From Rarobacter incanus (GTDB lineage Bacteria > Actinomycetota > Actinomycetes > Actinomycetales > Cellulomonadaceae): a stretch of 64,000 nt of DNA. The notes beneath the pieces are model-generated. The model was not told the origin of the DNA, searched no databases, and saw only the letters and a list, made by a program, of their open reading frames with translations. Position 1 is the first letter of the stretch; each line of letters opens with the position of its first letter. This document shows positions 28,791-37,823 of the stretch, piece by piece. The stretch lies in contig NZ_VFNV01000001.1 of NCBI RefSeq assembly GCF_006715765.1, forward strand, positions 558,001-622,000, in the 5' to 3' direction. The translations under genes were made by a program, and so were the position numbers.

Positions 28791-29717
28791 CGGCTCCGCG
28801 TCGCGCTGGTCTGCGGGCTTCTTTTTGCGCTTGCGCGCAACGGGCACCCCGGCCCAGGCAACGTACCCGGCCCCCGCAACAACGATTGCTCCCATCCACA
28901 CCGCCCACCAGGGGAACTTGGGCAGGTTGGACTTTTGCCCTTGCGTGTCAATAGCTTCTTGGGGTGTGGGAAGAACCCGTTCGCCTGTAACAAGAATGCG
29001 TTGGGTGTTGATCCCCAGCGGCGTGCAGGTCACCAGCGTGACGATATCGCGCCCGGGCTGCTGGCGCAGCGCCTTGGTTTCGTCCGGCTGGACGATCTTG
29101 ATGTCGTCGACGCGATATTCCAGGACGCGACCAAAGACCTCGATCGTGAACGTGTCGCCGATCTTGACCTTATCGAGGTTGGTGAACAGCGTCGAACTGG
29201 CCAAACCCCGGTGACCGGTCAGGACTGCGTGCGTTCCCACGCCTCCAACCGGCAACGAGGTCCCCTGCAGGTGGCCGATGCCGTGTTCCAACGTGTCGTC
29301 GGCCGTCCCGTGGTAGATAGGCAGGTCAACGTCGATGGATGGGATCTCGATGCGAGCCATGACACCACTGGGGACTGCGTCCAACAGCTTCCAATAGTCC
29401 AGTGTGTTGTCGGTTGATGTCCCGTCGCCTTCTGGGATGCGCTTGTCACCATCGACAATGGCGCCCGCGCTTAGGGCCGCGTTGTATTCCTCGGCCTGGC
29501 GCAGCACAACCGTGGCGTCGGGGTTTGTGCCCTGTTCGACTTGCTGAGAGTAGGAGTCGACAAGCATGGACTGTTCGCGTTGCGCAAACCACGCCGCAGC
29601 CTGCGGATACGTGAAGGTAGATGCGCCACCTAGTCCCAGGATCGTGATGAGCAATGCCGACCACGACAGGGTCCACCGGCGCCGCGCGCTGCGGTGGCGT
29701 GGCCTGGGCTGATCCAT
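28767..29717 (-). CDS. srtC: Class C (pilus) sortase
   Basis: A 316-residue membrane transpeptidase that polymerises the pilins encoded just upstream. An N-terminal membrane anchor (LSWSALLITILGLGGASTF) and a C-terminal second helix (WWAVWMGAIVVAGAGYVAW) with a basic tail are both typical of class C. The catalytic His lies in AVLTGHRGL, the catalytic Cys near residue 231 in TLVTCTPLGINTQRI, with the Arg six residues later. The lid region reads TLDYWKLLD, a DYW in place of the usual DPF/DPW. Shine-Dalgarno AAGGAA is about 13 bases before this ATG, so the start is less certain. Third gene of the pilus operon. Confidence 0.93.
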   Translation of the reverse strand: MDQPRPRHRSARRRWTLSWSALLITILGLGGASTFTYPQAAAWFAQREQSMLVDSYSQQVEQGTNPDATVVLRQAEEYNAALSAGAIVDGDKRIPEGDGTSTDNTLDYWKLLDAVPSGVMARIEIPSIDVDLPIYHGTADDTLEHGIGHLQGTSLPVGGVGTHAVLTGHRGLASSTLFTNLDKVKIGDTFTIEVFGRVLEYRVDDIKIVQPDETKALRQQPGRDIVTLVTCTPLGINTQRILVTGERVLPTPQEAIDTQGQKSNLPKFPWWAVWMGAIVVAGAGYVAWAGVPVARKRKKKPADQRDAEPSEEARGA

Positions 29718-29761
29718 GGTGGCTTGGTTGTTCCTTACGACGCTGAGTTCGGGTGGGAATG

Positions 29762-29802
29762 CGTAGGTGGTGACCGCCCGCATGGGGCGGCCACCACCTA
29801 CG
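29762..29802 (-). terminator. Strong stem-loop between the major pilin and sortase genes
   Basis: An 18-base stem with one mismatch (CGTAGGTGGTG and CCGCCC arms with complements) and a 5-base loop. It lies 45 bases after the pilin stop and 45 bases before the sortase start on the transcribed strand. No T-run follows, so it is better seen as an mRNA stabiliser or partial terminator that keeps sortase expression below pilin expression than as a full terminator. Confidence 0.75.
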
Positions 29803-29846
29803 TCAGTACATGCCGCGCGGTATCTGCCTGCGCGGCACGGCTTGGG

Positions 29847-31463
29847 TTAGTTTGCCCGCACCTTACGGCTGCGACGAACAAAGACAAACCCGATGGCGAT
29901 GGCGAACAGACCCGCGCCGATCGCCGTCATCAGAACCTGCCCGGCCGCACCGGTCAGCGGCAGGTTGGGTGACGTCTTGCGCGTGTTCGTGATTTCAATA
30001 TCGATGCCTGCTGACGTACCTGTGGTCACAGCGACAGGGGTGTATTCACTTCCTCCAGCGGGCAACACGTACCCTGCGGGGGCCGTCACCTCTTTCAGGA
30101 CATAGCAGCGCGAAGTTGCATTAGAGCCGTCCACGTCACTGCTCACAAACAGGCCGGGAATTGTGATCGTACCGTCGCTCAGTGAGGTGAAAGTTGAGTT
30201 TCCGCTTACCGTCAGCTTCGTGCCTGAGTAACTTACCGTCGAGCAGTTCGTGGCATAAGGGGTGTCTGCCGCGTAAACCTCAAATACGGCGTCCTTCAGG
30301 CCTGCAGAAGTCTGTCCCGCGTCTTCCTTCTTGATCGTCAGGTTGCCCCAGTTAGTCGTGGCGTCATCGGAAGAATTGGGAGTGTTGTAATCGGGCGTGC
30401 CGGGGGTCGTGGGAGTCGTTGCGGAGGTGATCGTGCTCGAATACACCTTGGCGGTGTTAGTGAGCGAACCGGTTCCGCTAACAGTGCCGGTGATCGTAAC
30501 CGTAATATCCTTCTCAGCGTATGTGTTCTTCAACTTGCCCAACCCGGTCGCAGTGAACGCCAGTTTAAGGTCGCCTGCGTTCGGTGAACCGGACATAACC
30601 GTGTAGTCGGTCCCCGAAGTGAGTGTCGTGGCATCAGCCACAACGCTCGTTACAGCCAAGTTGGTCAATCCGGTGGGCGGTGCGTCCACGATCTCGTAAT
30701 AGTCGAAATAGGCATCACTAGGGATCGTCGGTACGGAAGTCTTGACCGTGTAGGTTGCAGTTGAACCTAGGCCTAGTGCTGTCGCGGGTTGCGTGACCGG
30801 CGTCTTTTCGACCGGGTTGAGTAGGCCGTTCTTGGGGTAGACGTTAACGTCGTAAAGCCACGTTTCGGAAGCGGGCGTGGCTACCTTGTACGAGTACGGG
30901 ATCGTCACGATAAAGGGCTGCGCCTTGTCGATGACGTTCGCGGGGGCGTCCGTTTCGCACACCAGGTAGGCGCCAACAGTCACGCCCGTAGTCCCGTCCG
31001 AAATAGTCGCCTTCCCTTGGGCATTTGTGGCCGATTCAGCTGGGATGCCACTTCCGAGTGTGTGGCTAGTGCCCCCGATATTCGACGTCGTTGGCGCGGC
31101 ACATGCTGCGGCCAGATCCGCATTCGATGCACCTCCAACCACGCCGGTAGAAGCGACCAAATCCCAGCCACTGTTCGTCGTAAGATCAACGCCGGCAATT
31201 TTGTACGCGGTGAATGTGACCCCTGCAACCGGATCAGAAGTGATGGCACTTGTTGATCCATCCGGCTTGTCGCTGACGACGGTCCCGGTCTGTGTCTTGT
31301 GCTTGTGAATAATGATCGAACCGGTCTCAGTTCCATCGATGTTGCCGTAATCGGCCGCCTGCGCGCTGCCGGCGACCGCTACAGCGCCCACCAGCAACGA
31401 AGCGACGCCAAGGGCGCCGGCGACGCGCAACGCGCGCCCGGATCTATAGGTGTTTTGTATCAT
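29847..31463 (-). CDS. Major fimbrial subunit (SpaA/FimA-type pilin, LPXTG)
   Basis: 538 residues. A signal peptide ends near 37 (GSAQA-ADYG). Pilin motif VYPKN with Lys211 is the nucleophile joined to the next subunit. An E-box-like CYVLKEVTAPAGYVL comes before the sorting signal LPLTG (501-505), a membrane helix and a basic tail (RRSRKVRAN). Cna-B/SpaA-type beta domains are expected to hold intramolecular isopeptide bonds. The layout matches the shaft pilins FimP/FimA of Actinomyces. The ATG at 31463 has AAAGGA 8 bases upstream. A perfect 15-base palindrome (31486-31500) lies in its leader, 80 bases after the adhesin gene, and may set relative expression. Confidence 0.92.
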   Translation of the reverse strand: MIQNTYRSGRALRVAGALGVASLLVGAVAVAGSAQAADYGNIDGTETGSIIIHKHKTQTGTVVSDKPDGSTSAITSDPVAGVTFTAYKIAGVDLTTNSGWDLVASTGVVGGASNADLAAACAAPTTSNIGGTSHTLGSGIPAESATNAQGKATISDGTTGVTVGAYLVCETDAPANVIDKAQPFIVTIPYSYKVATPASETWLYDVNVYPKNGLLNPVEKTPVTQPATALGLGSTATYTVKTSVPTIPSDAYFDYYEIVDAPPTGLTNLAVTSVVADATTLTSGTDYTVMSGSPNAGDLKLAFTATGLGKLKNTYAEKDITVTITGTVSGTGSLTNTAKVYSSTITSATTPTTPGTPDYNTPNSSDDATTNWGNLTIKKEDAGQTSAGLKDAVFEVYAADTPYATNCSTVSYSGTKLTVSGNSTFTSLSDGTITIPGLFVSSDVDGSNATSRCYVLKEVTAPAGYVLPAGGSEYTPVAVTTGTSAGIDIEITNTRKTSPNLPLTGAAGQVLMTAIGAGLFAIAIGFVFVRRSRKVRAN

Positions 31464-31543
31464 GATGTGTGTCCTTTCAATCGCGGCCGGAGGCTCCGGC
31501 TCGCTCTCCTAAACTGTGGTGCGGGCATCGAACTGGTAGTGAT

Positions 31544-34500
31544 TTAGATGCGCCTCCTTCGCTGCCGGAGGCCACCGAGCAGGAGCGTCACAATGACCGT
31601 CCCCCCGCCCAAGATCAGGTAAAAGTCTGCGCTGTCGCCGCCGGTAAGCGGGATGGTGGGCGAGTTGCGCTGGTGGTTAACAATGCTGCCGAGGCTCACA
31701 ATAACGCTCGACGCACCGATGGTGATAGCGCGCGACGTCGTATCGAGCGCATAGCCGGCAGGCGCCTTGGTTTCGGTGAGCGTGTAACTCCCCCACGCAA
31801 GACCCGTGATCGTAAACTGCCCGGCCACCGGATCCGTGTCATGGATGCCACTACCCGTGCAGGCGCCACCGCTCCCCGTCGCGCAGTCAGTAATGGTCGT
31901 TGTCGTCGATCCGCTTCCGCTGGGTCCGACAAGTTGCCATTCGGATGCGCCCAAAAGAGTTGAGGACGAGTCCGCCCCCACCTTCTTCCACGTCACCGTT
32001 CCGGGAATCCGTTCGTTGGTGATCGCGCCGAGCGCGACCCCATCGGCTGCGTTCGAACCGGAAATCGTGATCGAAGCCGTATTGGGGTTCGCCGTGTATC
32101 CCTGTGGCGCGGCCGACTCCGTGAGCGTGTAACTTCCCCACTCCAGGCCATCGACCTTAAACTGCCCGGCGACCGGATCAGTGTCATGGATGCCGCTGCC
32201 TGTGCAGGCGCCACCGCTACCCGCCGTGCAGTCACTGACCGCGACGGTCGCCGATGATCCATCTGTCGGCCCGGTGAGGGTCCAACTCGATCCACCGACC
32301 AACGCACCGGAGGTTGCGTCCGTCTTGCTCCAGGTTACGAAGCCCGGGATCCCGGTGTTGGTGATGCTGCATTCAATATCCATATCCTTCATGAGAATTA
32401 CCTTGAACCACTGGTTCGTGGGGTCTACGCCGACCGAAGAGTTGTTGTGAGCCACATCGATGCAGTTCCAGTCCCCCGCGCTGTATCCGGGCGGTGCGGT
32501 GACATTCGACCATGCGGATGCCCCGCCATCCTTACCGGCCTCTTTCAAATAGAAGTCCCCCGGTTGTACCCGCGTTCGATCGACCCCGCCCAGGCCGTTC
32601 ACAGGGACCTGTTCACCCCGGTACCAAACGGACCCGTTCGGTTCAAAACCGAGTTGCCATGCCGCCGGGAGCTGCGCACCAACCGTGCCGATTTTCGAAT
32701 TGTCGACGATTTTTGTCAGCTTTATATACGCGGCGGGGAAGTTCAGGTCGTAAGTGTCGCCGTCATGCACCTGCTCAAGCGGCGATGCGGGGGTCCCGTA
32801 GGCAGTCACGGTGTTGGAACGGTGGCCCGCCGCCACATCGGAACCGGTCAGCGTGTATGTGCCGGTACAGGTCGTCTGGGCGCCCGGCGCCAGCGACGGC
32901 TGTCCGCAGGTATGCAGGCTCGACGACGTCCACCCCAACAGTTGGTCAGCGAGCCCGACGTTGTTCAAGGTCACGTTGCCCACGTTCTTAACCGTAAACG
33001 TGTAGGTGACCGTGTTCCCGGTCCGAGCAGCACCCCCGTACGTCGAATCTGCGTAAGGCCCATTGTTGTTGCGTATGCCGGTCTTTGTAACCTCAATCGC
33101 GGGATTTGGCGCAACCAACGTGGCGTTCACCGAACCGGTATCAGAAAACGCAGTGGTTCCGTAATAAGCTTTGGCGGTAGCGGTATTTGGAAGTTGATAA
33201 CTATTAGATGCAGCATTCGCCGCTTCAGCTGCCGTAACCACGTGGGTCCCCCTACACGTCACAGTTGACCCCGACTCCCCCGATTTTGCCAACGTGGTCG
33301 ACGGGCAACTGATATTGGCCACAAGTGGATCAGTTACCGTGAGACCAGTAAGCCCGACCGCGCCACCGTTGGTGACGGTGAAGGTGTAGGGGATGGTGTC
33401 GCCCTCTGCGTAGGCCGCTTTGTAATGGCTATCACTAGCATCGATGGACTTCACAAGTGTCAGGTTTGCGAGCGGGTCTACGGTTTCCACCTTGAGGTTG
33501 CGAATCAAGTGAATGTCGGTGCTGCCGCCGGTGGAGGCGGCGAATCCGAACTTATACAGTGAGGGGGCAGCCACCGTCGTCGTGTAGCTAAGGACGTTTG
33601 TCCACCCAAGAGAAGCACTTGGGCCGTCGAAATCAATGTCGACGGTGACGGTAGTGTATCCGTTGGAATCCGCGGGGCTCACAGTGATTCGAACGGTCCT
33701 GGCTGCATTATTTGCCCGCGTGCCCCCCGTACTAGCATCCGAATCGGAACCACGCAGACCGTAGGTCTTCAATTTGGGAACGACGGTCGCTGCTGTAGGA
33801 GTTGGCTGTTGATTGGCTGCTTTTGATTCCCCGACCGCCGTTTTCCAAAGGCAGTAACCTTTTAGCCATTTACCCTGATTGGTCCCGGCAGCCACCTGTT
33901 GACCTGGGCCTCGAATGCTCACATTCGGTCTGAAGTCGTTCACACTACTAGACGTTGCGTAGCCGCTAGATTGCGGGCTGGTGCAGCCATCGCCACGACC
34001 TTCGTCCCCGCGTGGGTAGTTACCCCACGCATCGAGAGCGACACCCAAGAATCCGCCCGTGACACCCTCGACACCGGTCTTTTGGGCGTAACCAAGTGAT
34101 CCGCCGGTGGCACCCGTCGTTGTGAGATTGTAGGCACCATCCGACAGGAAAAAACTGATTCCGTCCGCTCCCGAACCGCCGTACTGAGCTTGTTCGAATT
34201 CAACGACCAGTCCGTTAGTAGCTGGCAGCGCCTGATTGTAAATGATGCCGCCCGAGCGACTATTTGCAACATCGGTGAACTGCAACCAGCCGGGTGTAGT
34301 TCCCCGTGGGGGAACCGATCCAACCGGGTGGGCCGAACAGTTGCTGAGTGCGCTCTGCCCCGGGGGAGCCGTTGACCCATCGGCTGCACCCGTCAGGCAG
34401 GCATCCCCCAACGGCTTGATGTTGGGGTCGGTTACCGACGTCCCCGTAAACGATTCGTTGATTAGGACAGTGCCCGCGGCGGCGGCTTCGGGCTGGCCGG

Positions 34501-34639
34501 AGGCCACCCCGGACACCAAAGACACCGCGATGAGGAGCGCGGTGGAAAGCAGCGCCGCCGCGCGGTGCAGCAACACCAATCCCCCGACGCCACCACCTCG
34601 GTGCGCGCCGGTTGGTCGATCCTGCCCCGTGCCGAACAT
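31544..34639 (-). CDS. LPXTG pilus tip adhesin with lectin-like domain
   Basis: 1031 residues from the ATG at 34639. A long signal peptide (hydrophobic core AALLSTALLIAVSLVSGVASG) is followed by an L-type-lectin-like domain at about 60-390 (GADGISFFLSDG and GGFLGVALDAWGNY are typical). Two DUF11-like repeats follow (about 400-620; each ends in a TFTVxNxGxVxL pattern), then a unique region and two near-identical SpaA-type repeats (each with ACTGSGIHDTDPVAGQF and GSYTLTE). The sorting signal IPLTG is near 996, followed by a helix and RQRRRR. It is the first gene of the operon and occupies the place of FimQ/FimB-type minor subunits. The start is uncertain: a run of seven G precedes the ATG by one base. 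Confidence 0.85.
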   Translation of the reverse strand: MFGTGQDRPTGAHRGGGVGGLVLLHRAAALLSTALLIAVSLVSGVASGQPEAAAAGTVLINESFTGTSVTDPNIKPLGDACLTGAADGSTAPPGQSALSNCSAHPVGSVPPRGTTPGWLQFTDVANSRSGGIIYNQALPATNGLVVEFEQAQYGGSGADGISFFLSDGAYNLTTTGATGGSLGYAQKTGVEGVTGGFLGVALDAWGNYPRGDEGRGDGCTSPQSSGYATSSSVNDFRPNVSIRGPGQQVAAGTNQGKWLKGYCLWKTAVGESKAANQQPTPTAATVVPKLKTYGLRGSDSDASTGGTRANNAARTVRITVSPADSNGYTTVTVDIDFDGPSASLGWTNVLSYTTTVAAPSLYKFGFAASTGGSTDIHLIRNLKVETVDPLANLTLVKSIDASDSHYKAAYAEGDTIPYTFTVTNGGAVGLTGLTVTDPLVANISCPSTTLAKSGESGSTVTCRGTHVVTAAEAANAASNSYQLPNTATAKAYYGTTAFSDTGSVNATLVAPNPAIEVTKTGIRNNNGPYADSTYGGAARTGNTVTYTFTVKNVGNVTLNNVGLADQLLGWTSSSLHTCGQPSLAPGAQTTCTGTYTLTGSDVAAGHRSNTVTAYGTPASPLEQVHDGDTYDLNFPAAYIKLTKIVDNSKIGTVGAQLPAAWQLGFEPNGSVWYRGEQVPVNGLGGVDRTRVQPGDFYLKEAGKDGGASAWSNVTAPPGYSAGDWNCIDVAHNNSSVGVDPTNQWFKVILMKDMDIECSITNTGIPGFVTWSKTDATSGALVGGSSWTLTGPTDGSSATVAVSDCTAGSGGACTGSGIHDTDPVAGQFKVDGLEWGSYTLTESAAPQGYTANPNTASITISGSNAADGVALGAITNERIPGTVTWKKVGADSSSTLLGASEWQLVGPSGSGSTTTTITDCATGSGGACTGSGIHDTDPVAGQFTITGLAWGSYTLTETKAPAGYALDTTSRAITIGASSVIVSLGSIVNHQRNSPTIPLTGGDSADFYLILGGGTVIVTLLLGGLRQRRRRI

Positions 34640-34748
34640 GCCCCCCCTAATCGCAAGTATGGGTTTAGTGTCCCATCGAACAACTCGCGATATCAAGGGC
34701 AACCCATATGGCTCATGTCACAAACGGGCGCCGATTGGGTGATATCAC

Positions 34749-37700
34749 CTATTCCGAGCCAGAATTATCATCGCCAACCCCGTAAAACAATCCATTTACA
34801 ACGCCGCGGGCGCGCCTTGCCAACCGTAAATAGTGTTCCTCGAGCTCGTTGCCGTTCCCCGCGAAGCCCACCGTCTGCGCCAGGCCCGTCAGGTCCCGCC
34901 GATCCGTAGGCAACAGATCCAGCTTCTGGCCGGTTGTTCGCCCCGACCACAAAACCAACCCCGCGCGCAGTTGCGAAGCCAGCAACCAGGCGTCCCGCAA
35001 CCGGTCGGCGTCCTCGGGATCCACCAACCCTGCCCGCACCGCCGCGTCAAGCGCCGCCAACGACCCCGTGGTGCGCAGCGCCGGGTGCTCACCGGCATGT
35101 TGCAATTGCAACAACTGCACCGTCCATTCGACGTCCACAATCGCCCCCGGCCCCAACTTCAGGTGCCGCTGCGGGGAAACACCGCGCGGCAACCGCTCGG
35201 CCTCGACGCGCGCCTTGATCCTACGGATCTCGCGCACGTGTGAGATGTCCAGCCCATCGGCCGGGTAGCGCAACGGCGCGATGAGGTCTAAGAAGTCCCC
35301 CTGCAGTTCGACGGACCCGGTCACGGGCCGGGCACGCAGTAGCGCCTGGCGTTCCCAAACCTCGGCCCACCGGTCGTAATACTCCCTGTATGACGCAAAC
35401 GAACGCACCAGCGGCCCGTTCCTCCCCTCGGGGCGCAGGTCCACGTCAACTTCGAGGGTCGGCTCGGTGCCGTGCTTACCCAGCAGCGTCCCGACCCGTT
35501 GCGCGATAGCCTTGGCGTAGTCGTTCGCCTCCGCATCACCGACACCTGGCCGGGCCCGATAAACGAACATCACGTCCGCATCCGAACCGTACCCCATCTC
35601 CATGCCCCCCAGGCGACCCATCGCCACGATCATGAAGTCGACGGGCGCACCGTCCGCGGGCAGGGACTTTTCACCGAAAACGGAGAATTGGGCGATGCGC
35701 TGGGCGCCCACCAGCGCCATATCGGTGGCGCGGGCAATGGCAGCCTGTGCCTCGGATTCGCTAATGATCCCCAACAGTTCGCCGGCCGCGGTGCGACCAA
35801 GCTCCCGGCGCCGAATCGCGCGCAGCGAATTGATGGCGGCTTCCTCCGCGTCGGCGCGCGTCAGCACCGCGTCGACCTCACCGGTCAGCCGCTCCCAGGA
35901 AAGCGGTTGCAGGGACTCGTTGTCGGCAAGCCAGTGCACGGATTCCGGTGACCGCGCCAGCTGGTCGGCCATGTACTGCGAGTTGGACAAAACTTTGGCC
36001 AGATACACCGCGGCGGAAGGCGAATCGCGGAGCAGCTTCAGGTACCAGTGCGCAGAACCCAGTTCATCGGATAGCTTGCGGAACGCCAGCAGCCCGCGGT
36101 CCGGATCGGCGCCCTCCGCGAACCAACCAAGCATCACCGGCAGCAACTGGCGTTGTATCGACGCGCGCCTCGACAGTCCCTCGGTGAGCGCATCGATGTG
36201 CCGCATGGCCCCGGCCGGATCCCTGTAACCGATTGCGCCAAGCCGCTCGCGGGCAGCTTGCGGGGAGAGGGCGGCCTCGTCCGTCGAAAGCTGCGCAACC
36301 GCGGGAAGCAGCGGCCTGTAGAAGACCTCTTTGTGCAGCGCCCTGACCTCGCGGCGGGTGGCGCGCCACCGTTGCAGCAGGCCCTCGCTGCCGTCCAACC
36401 GCATCCCCGTGGCCCGCGCAAGGCGACGCAGATCGGATTCGCTGGTCGGCATCAGGTGCGTGCGGCGCAACTTCGATAGCTGAATACGGTGTTCAAGCAC
36501 GCGCAAGAACCGGTAACACACCGCCAACTGGCTCGCGTCTGCCCTCCCCACATAGCCGGCAGCCGACAGCGCCGCCAGCGCGGTCAACGTGTTCGCGCTG
36601 CGGATCGATTCGTCGGCCCGCCCGTGCACCAATTGCAACAATTGCACGCTAAATTCGACGTCGCGCAGCCCGCCCTTGCCGAGCTTGATTTGTCGGTCTG
36701 CTTCCTGGGCGGGGACGTGGTCCTCGACGCGCCGGCGCATCGCGCGGGCATCTTCCACGAAGTTGTCGCGGCCCGCTGCCTGCCACACCATCGGCTGCAA
36801 CTCATCGCGATATGCCTGCCCCAAAGCCATATCGCCGGCCACAGGACGCGCCTTGAGCAACGCTTGGAACTCCCAGGTCTTGGCCCAGCGTTCGTAATAA
36901 GCGACGTGTGAAGCCAGTGTCCGCACCAACGGACCCTGCTTACCCTCGGGGCGAAGCGCGGCGTCAACGGGCCACAGCGGCGGCTCCCCCGCCGTTCCGG
37001 AGCACGCGTGCGCCAAACCGCTCGCAAGCTTGGTGCCAACCGCCAGCGCATCCGCTTCCTCGACGCCCGCGGCCGGCTCGACCACGTAAATCACATCGAC
37101 GTCGGAGACGTAGTTCAGTTCGCGCCCGCCCGTCTTGCCCATCCCGATCACGGCGATCCGCGCCTCCAGGCCGCCGCCAGGCTGAGCCGCCCGGGAAATG
37201 GCCAAGGCCGCTTCCAGCGCCGCCGCAGCCAAATCCGCCAGCGCCGCCGCCACCGCGGGAAGCAACGACAGCGGTTCGCGCGACGTCAGATCGGATGCGG
37301 CGATCCGCATCAGGCGCAGCCGGTAGGCAAGGCGCATAGCATCGATGGCCGCGGTGTCGCCGCTGGCGGCAACGGGCACCTCCGCACCTGGATCGGCCCC
37401 AACCCCCATCAGTAGTTCGGCCCGGACCTCATTGGCATCCGCGCCGATCGATAGGGTTGTGGCCGACAGCGCGGCAAGGGCCTGGGCCGGATGCCGCACG
37501 ACCGTGTCCGCCAGCGGCCCGGAACCCCCGAACACGGCGATGAGGCGCGCGACATTTTCCGGGTCGGCGACAAAACGGTGCCATTGCGCGTTCGCCGCCG
37601 GGTGATCGGTGACCGCTTCGGCCATCCGCACCAACGCCAGCAGCGCGTCGTCGGGGCTGGCGGCATCGCCCAGCGCGTCCAACCATTCGGCGGCCGTCGG

Positions 37701-37820
37701 CCCACCGTCGAGCGCCAGCAGGTCCTGCAAAGTGCTGTCCTGCCACAGTGTTTCGGCGCGGCGCACGTCATCGAATCCGAGCCGGATCATCCGGCTGGAC
37801 AGCTTCATTTCACGTGTCAT
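34749..37820 (-). CDS. glnE: Glutamine synthetase adenylyltransferase/deadenylase
   Basis: A 1023-residue bifunctional enzyme that adds or removes AMP on the glutamine synthetase tyrosine. Two nucleotidyltransferase halves are visible: GKTGGRELNYVSDVDVIYV (deadenylase half, about residue 225) and GGMEMGYGSDADVMFV (adenylylase half, about 740). Each is followed by its helical domain (GlnD/PII-like four-helix regions with LRPEGKQGPLVR and LRPEGRNGPLVRS). It starts 3 bases after the glnA2 stop, so the two are an operon with coupled translation. The likely target is GlnA1, which keeps the acceptor tyrosine. Confidence 0.95.
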   Translation of the reverse strand: MTREMKLSSRMIRLGFDDVRRAETLWQDSTLQDLLALDGGPTAAEWLDALGDAASPDDALLALVRMAEAVTDHPAANAQWHRFVADPENVARLIAVFGGSGPLADTVVRHPAQALAALSATTLSIGADANEVRAELLMGVGADPGAEVPVAASGDTAAIDAMRLAYRLRLMRIAASDLTSREPLSLLPAVAAALADLAAAALEAALAISRAAQPGGGLEARIAVIGMGKTGGRELNYVSDVDVIYVVEPAAGVEEADALAVGTKLASGLAHACSGTAGEPPLWPVDAALRPEGKQGPLVRTLASHVAYYERWAKTWEFQALLKARPVAGDMALGQAYRDELQPMVWQAAGRDNFVEDARAMRRRVEDHVPAQEADRQIKLGKGGLRDVEFSVQLLQLVHGRADESIRSANTLTALAALSAAGYVGRADASQLAVCYRFLRVLEHRIQLSKLRRTHLMPTSESDLRRLARATGMRLDGSEGLLQRWRATRREVRALHKEVFYRPLLPAVAQLSTDEAALSPQAARERLGAIGYRDPAGAMRHIDALTEGLSRRASIQRQLLPVMLGWFAEGADPDRGLLAFRKLSDELGSAHWYLKLLRDSPSAAVYLAKVLSNSQYMADQLARSPESVHWLADNESLQPLSWERLTGEVDAVLTRADAEEAAINSLRAIRRRELGRTAAGELLGIISESEAQAAIARATDMALVGAQRIAQFSVFGEKSLPADGAPVDFMIVAMGRLGGMEMGYGSDADVMFVYRARPGVGDAEANDYAKAIAQRVGTLLGKHGTEPTLEVDVDLRPEGRNGPLVRSFASYREYYDRWAEVWERQALLRARPVTGSVELQGDFLDLIAPLRYPADGLDISHVREIRRIKARVEAERLPRGVSPQRHLKLGPGAIVDVEWTVQLLQLQHAGEHPALRTTGSLAALDAAVRAGLVDPEDADRLRDAWLLASQLRAGLVLWSGRTTGQKLDLLPTDRRDLTGLAQTVGFAGNGNELEEHYLRLARRARGVVNGLFYGVGDDNSGSE

Positions 37821-37823
37821 CGC

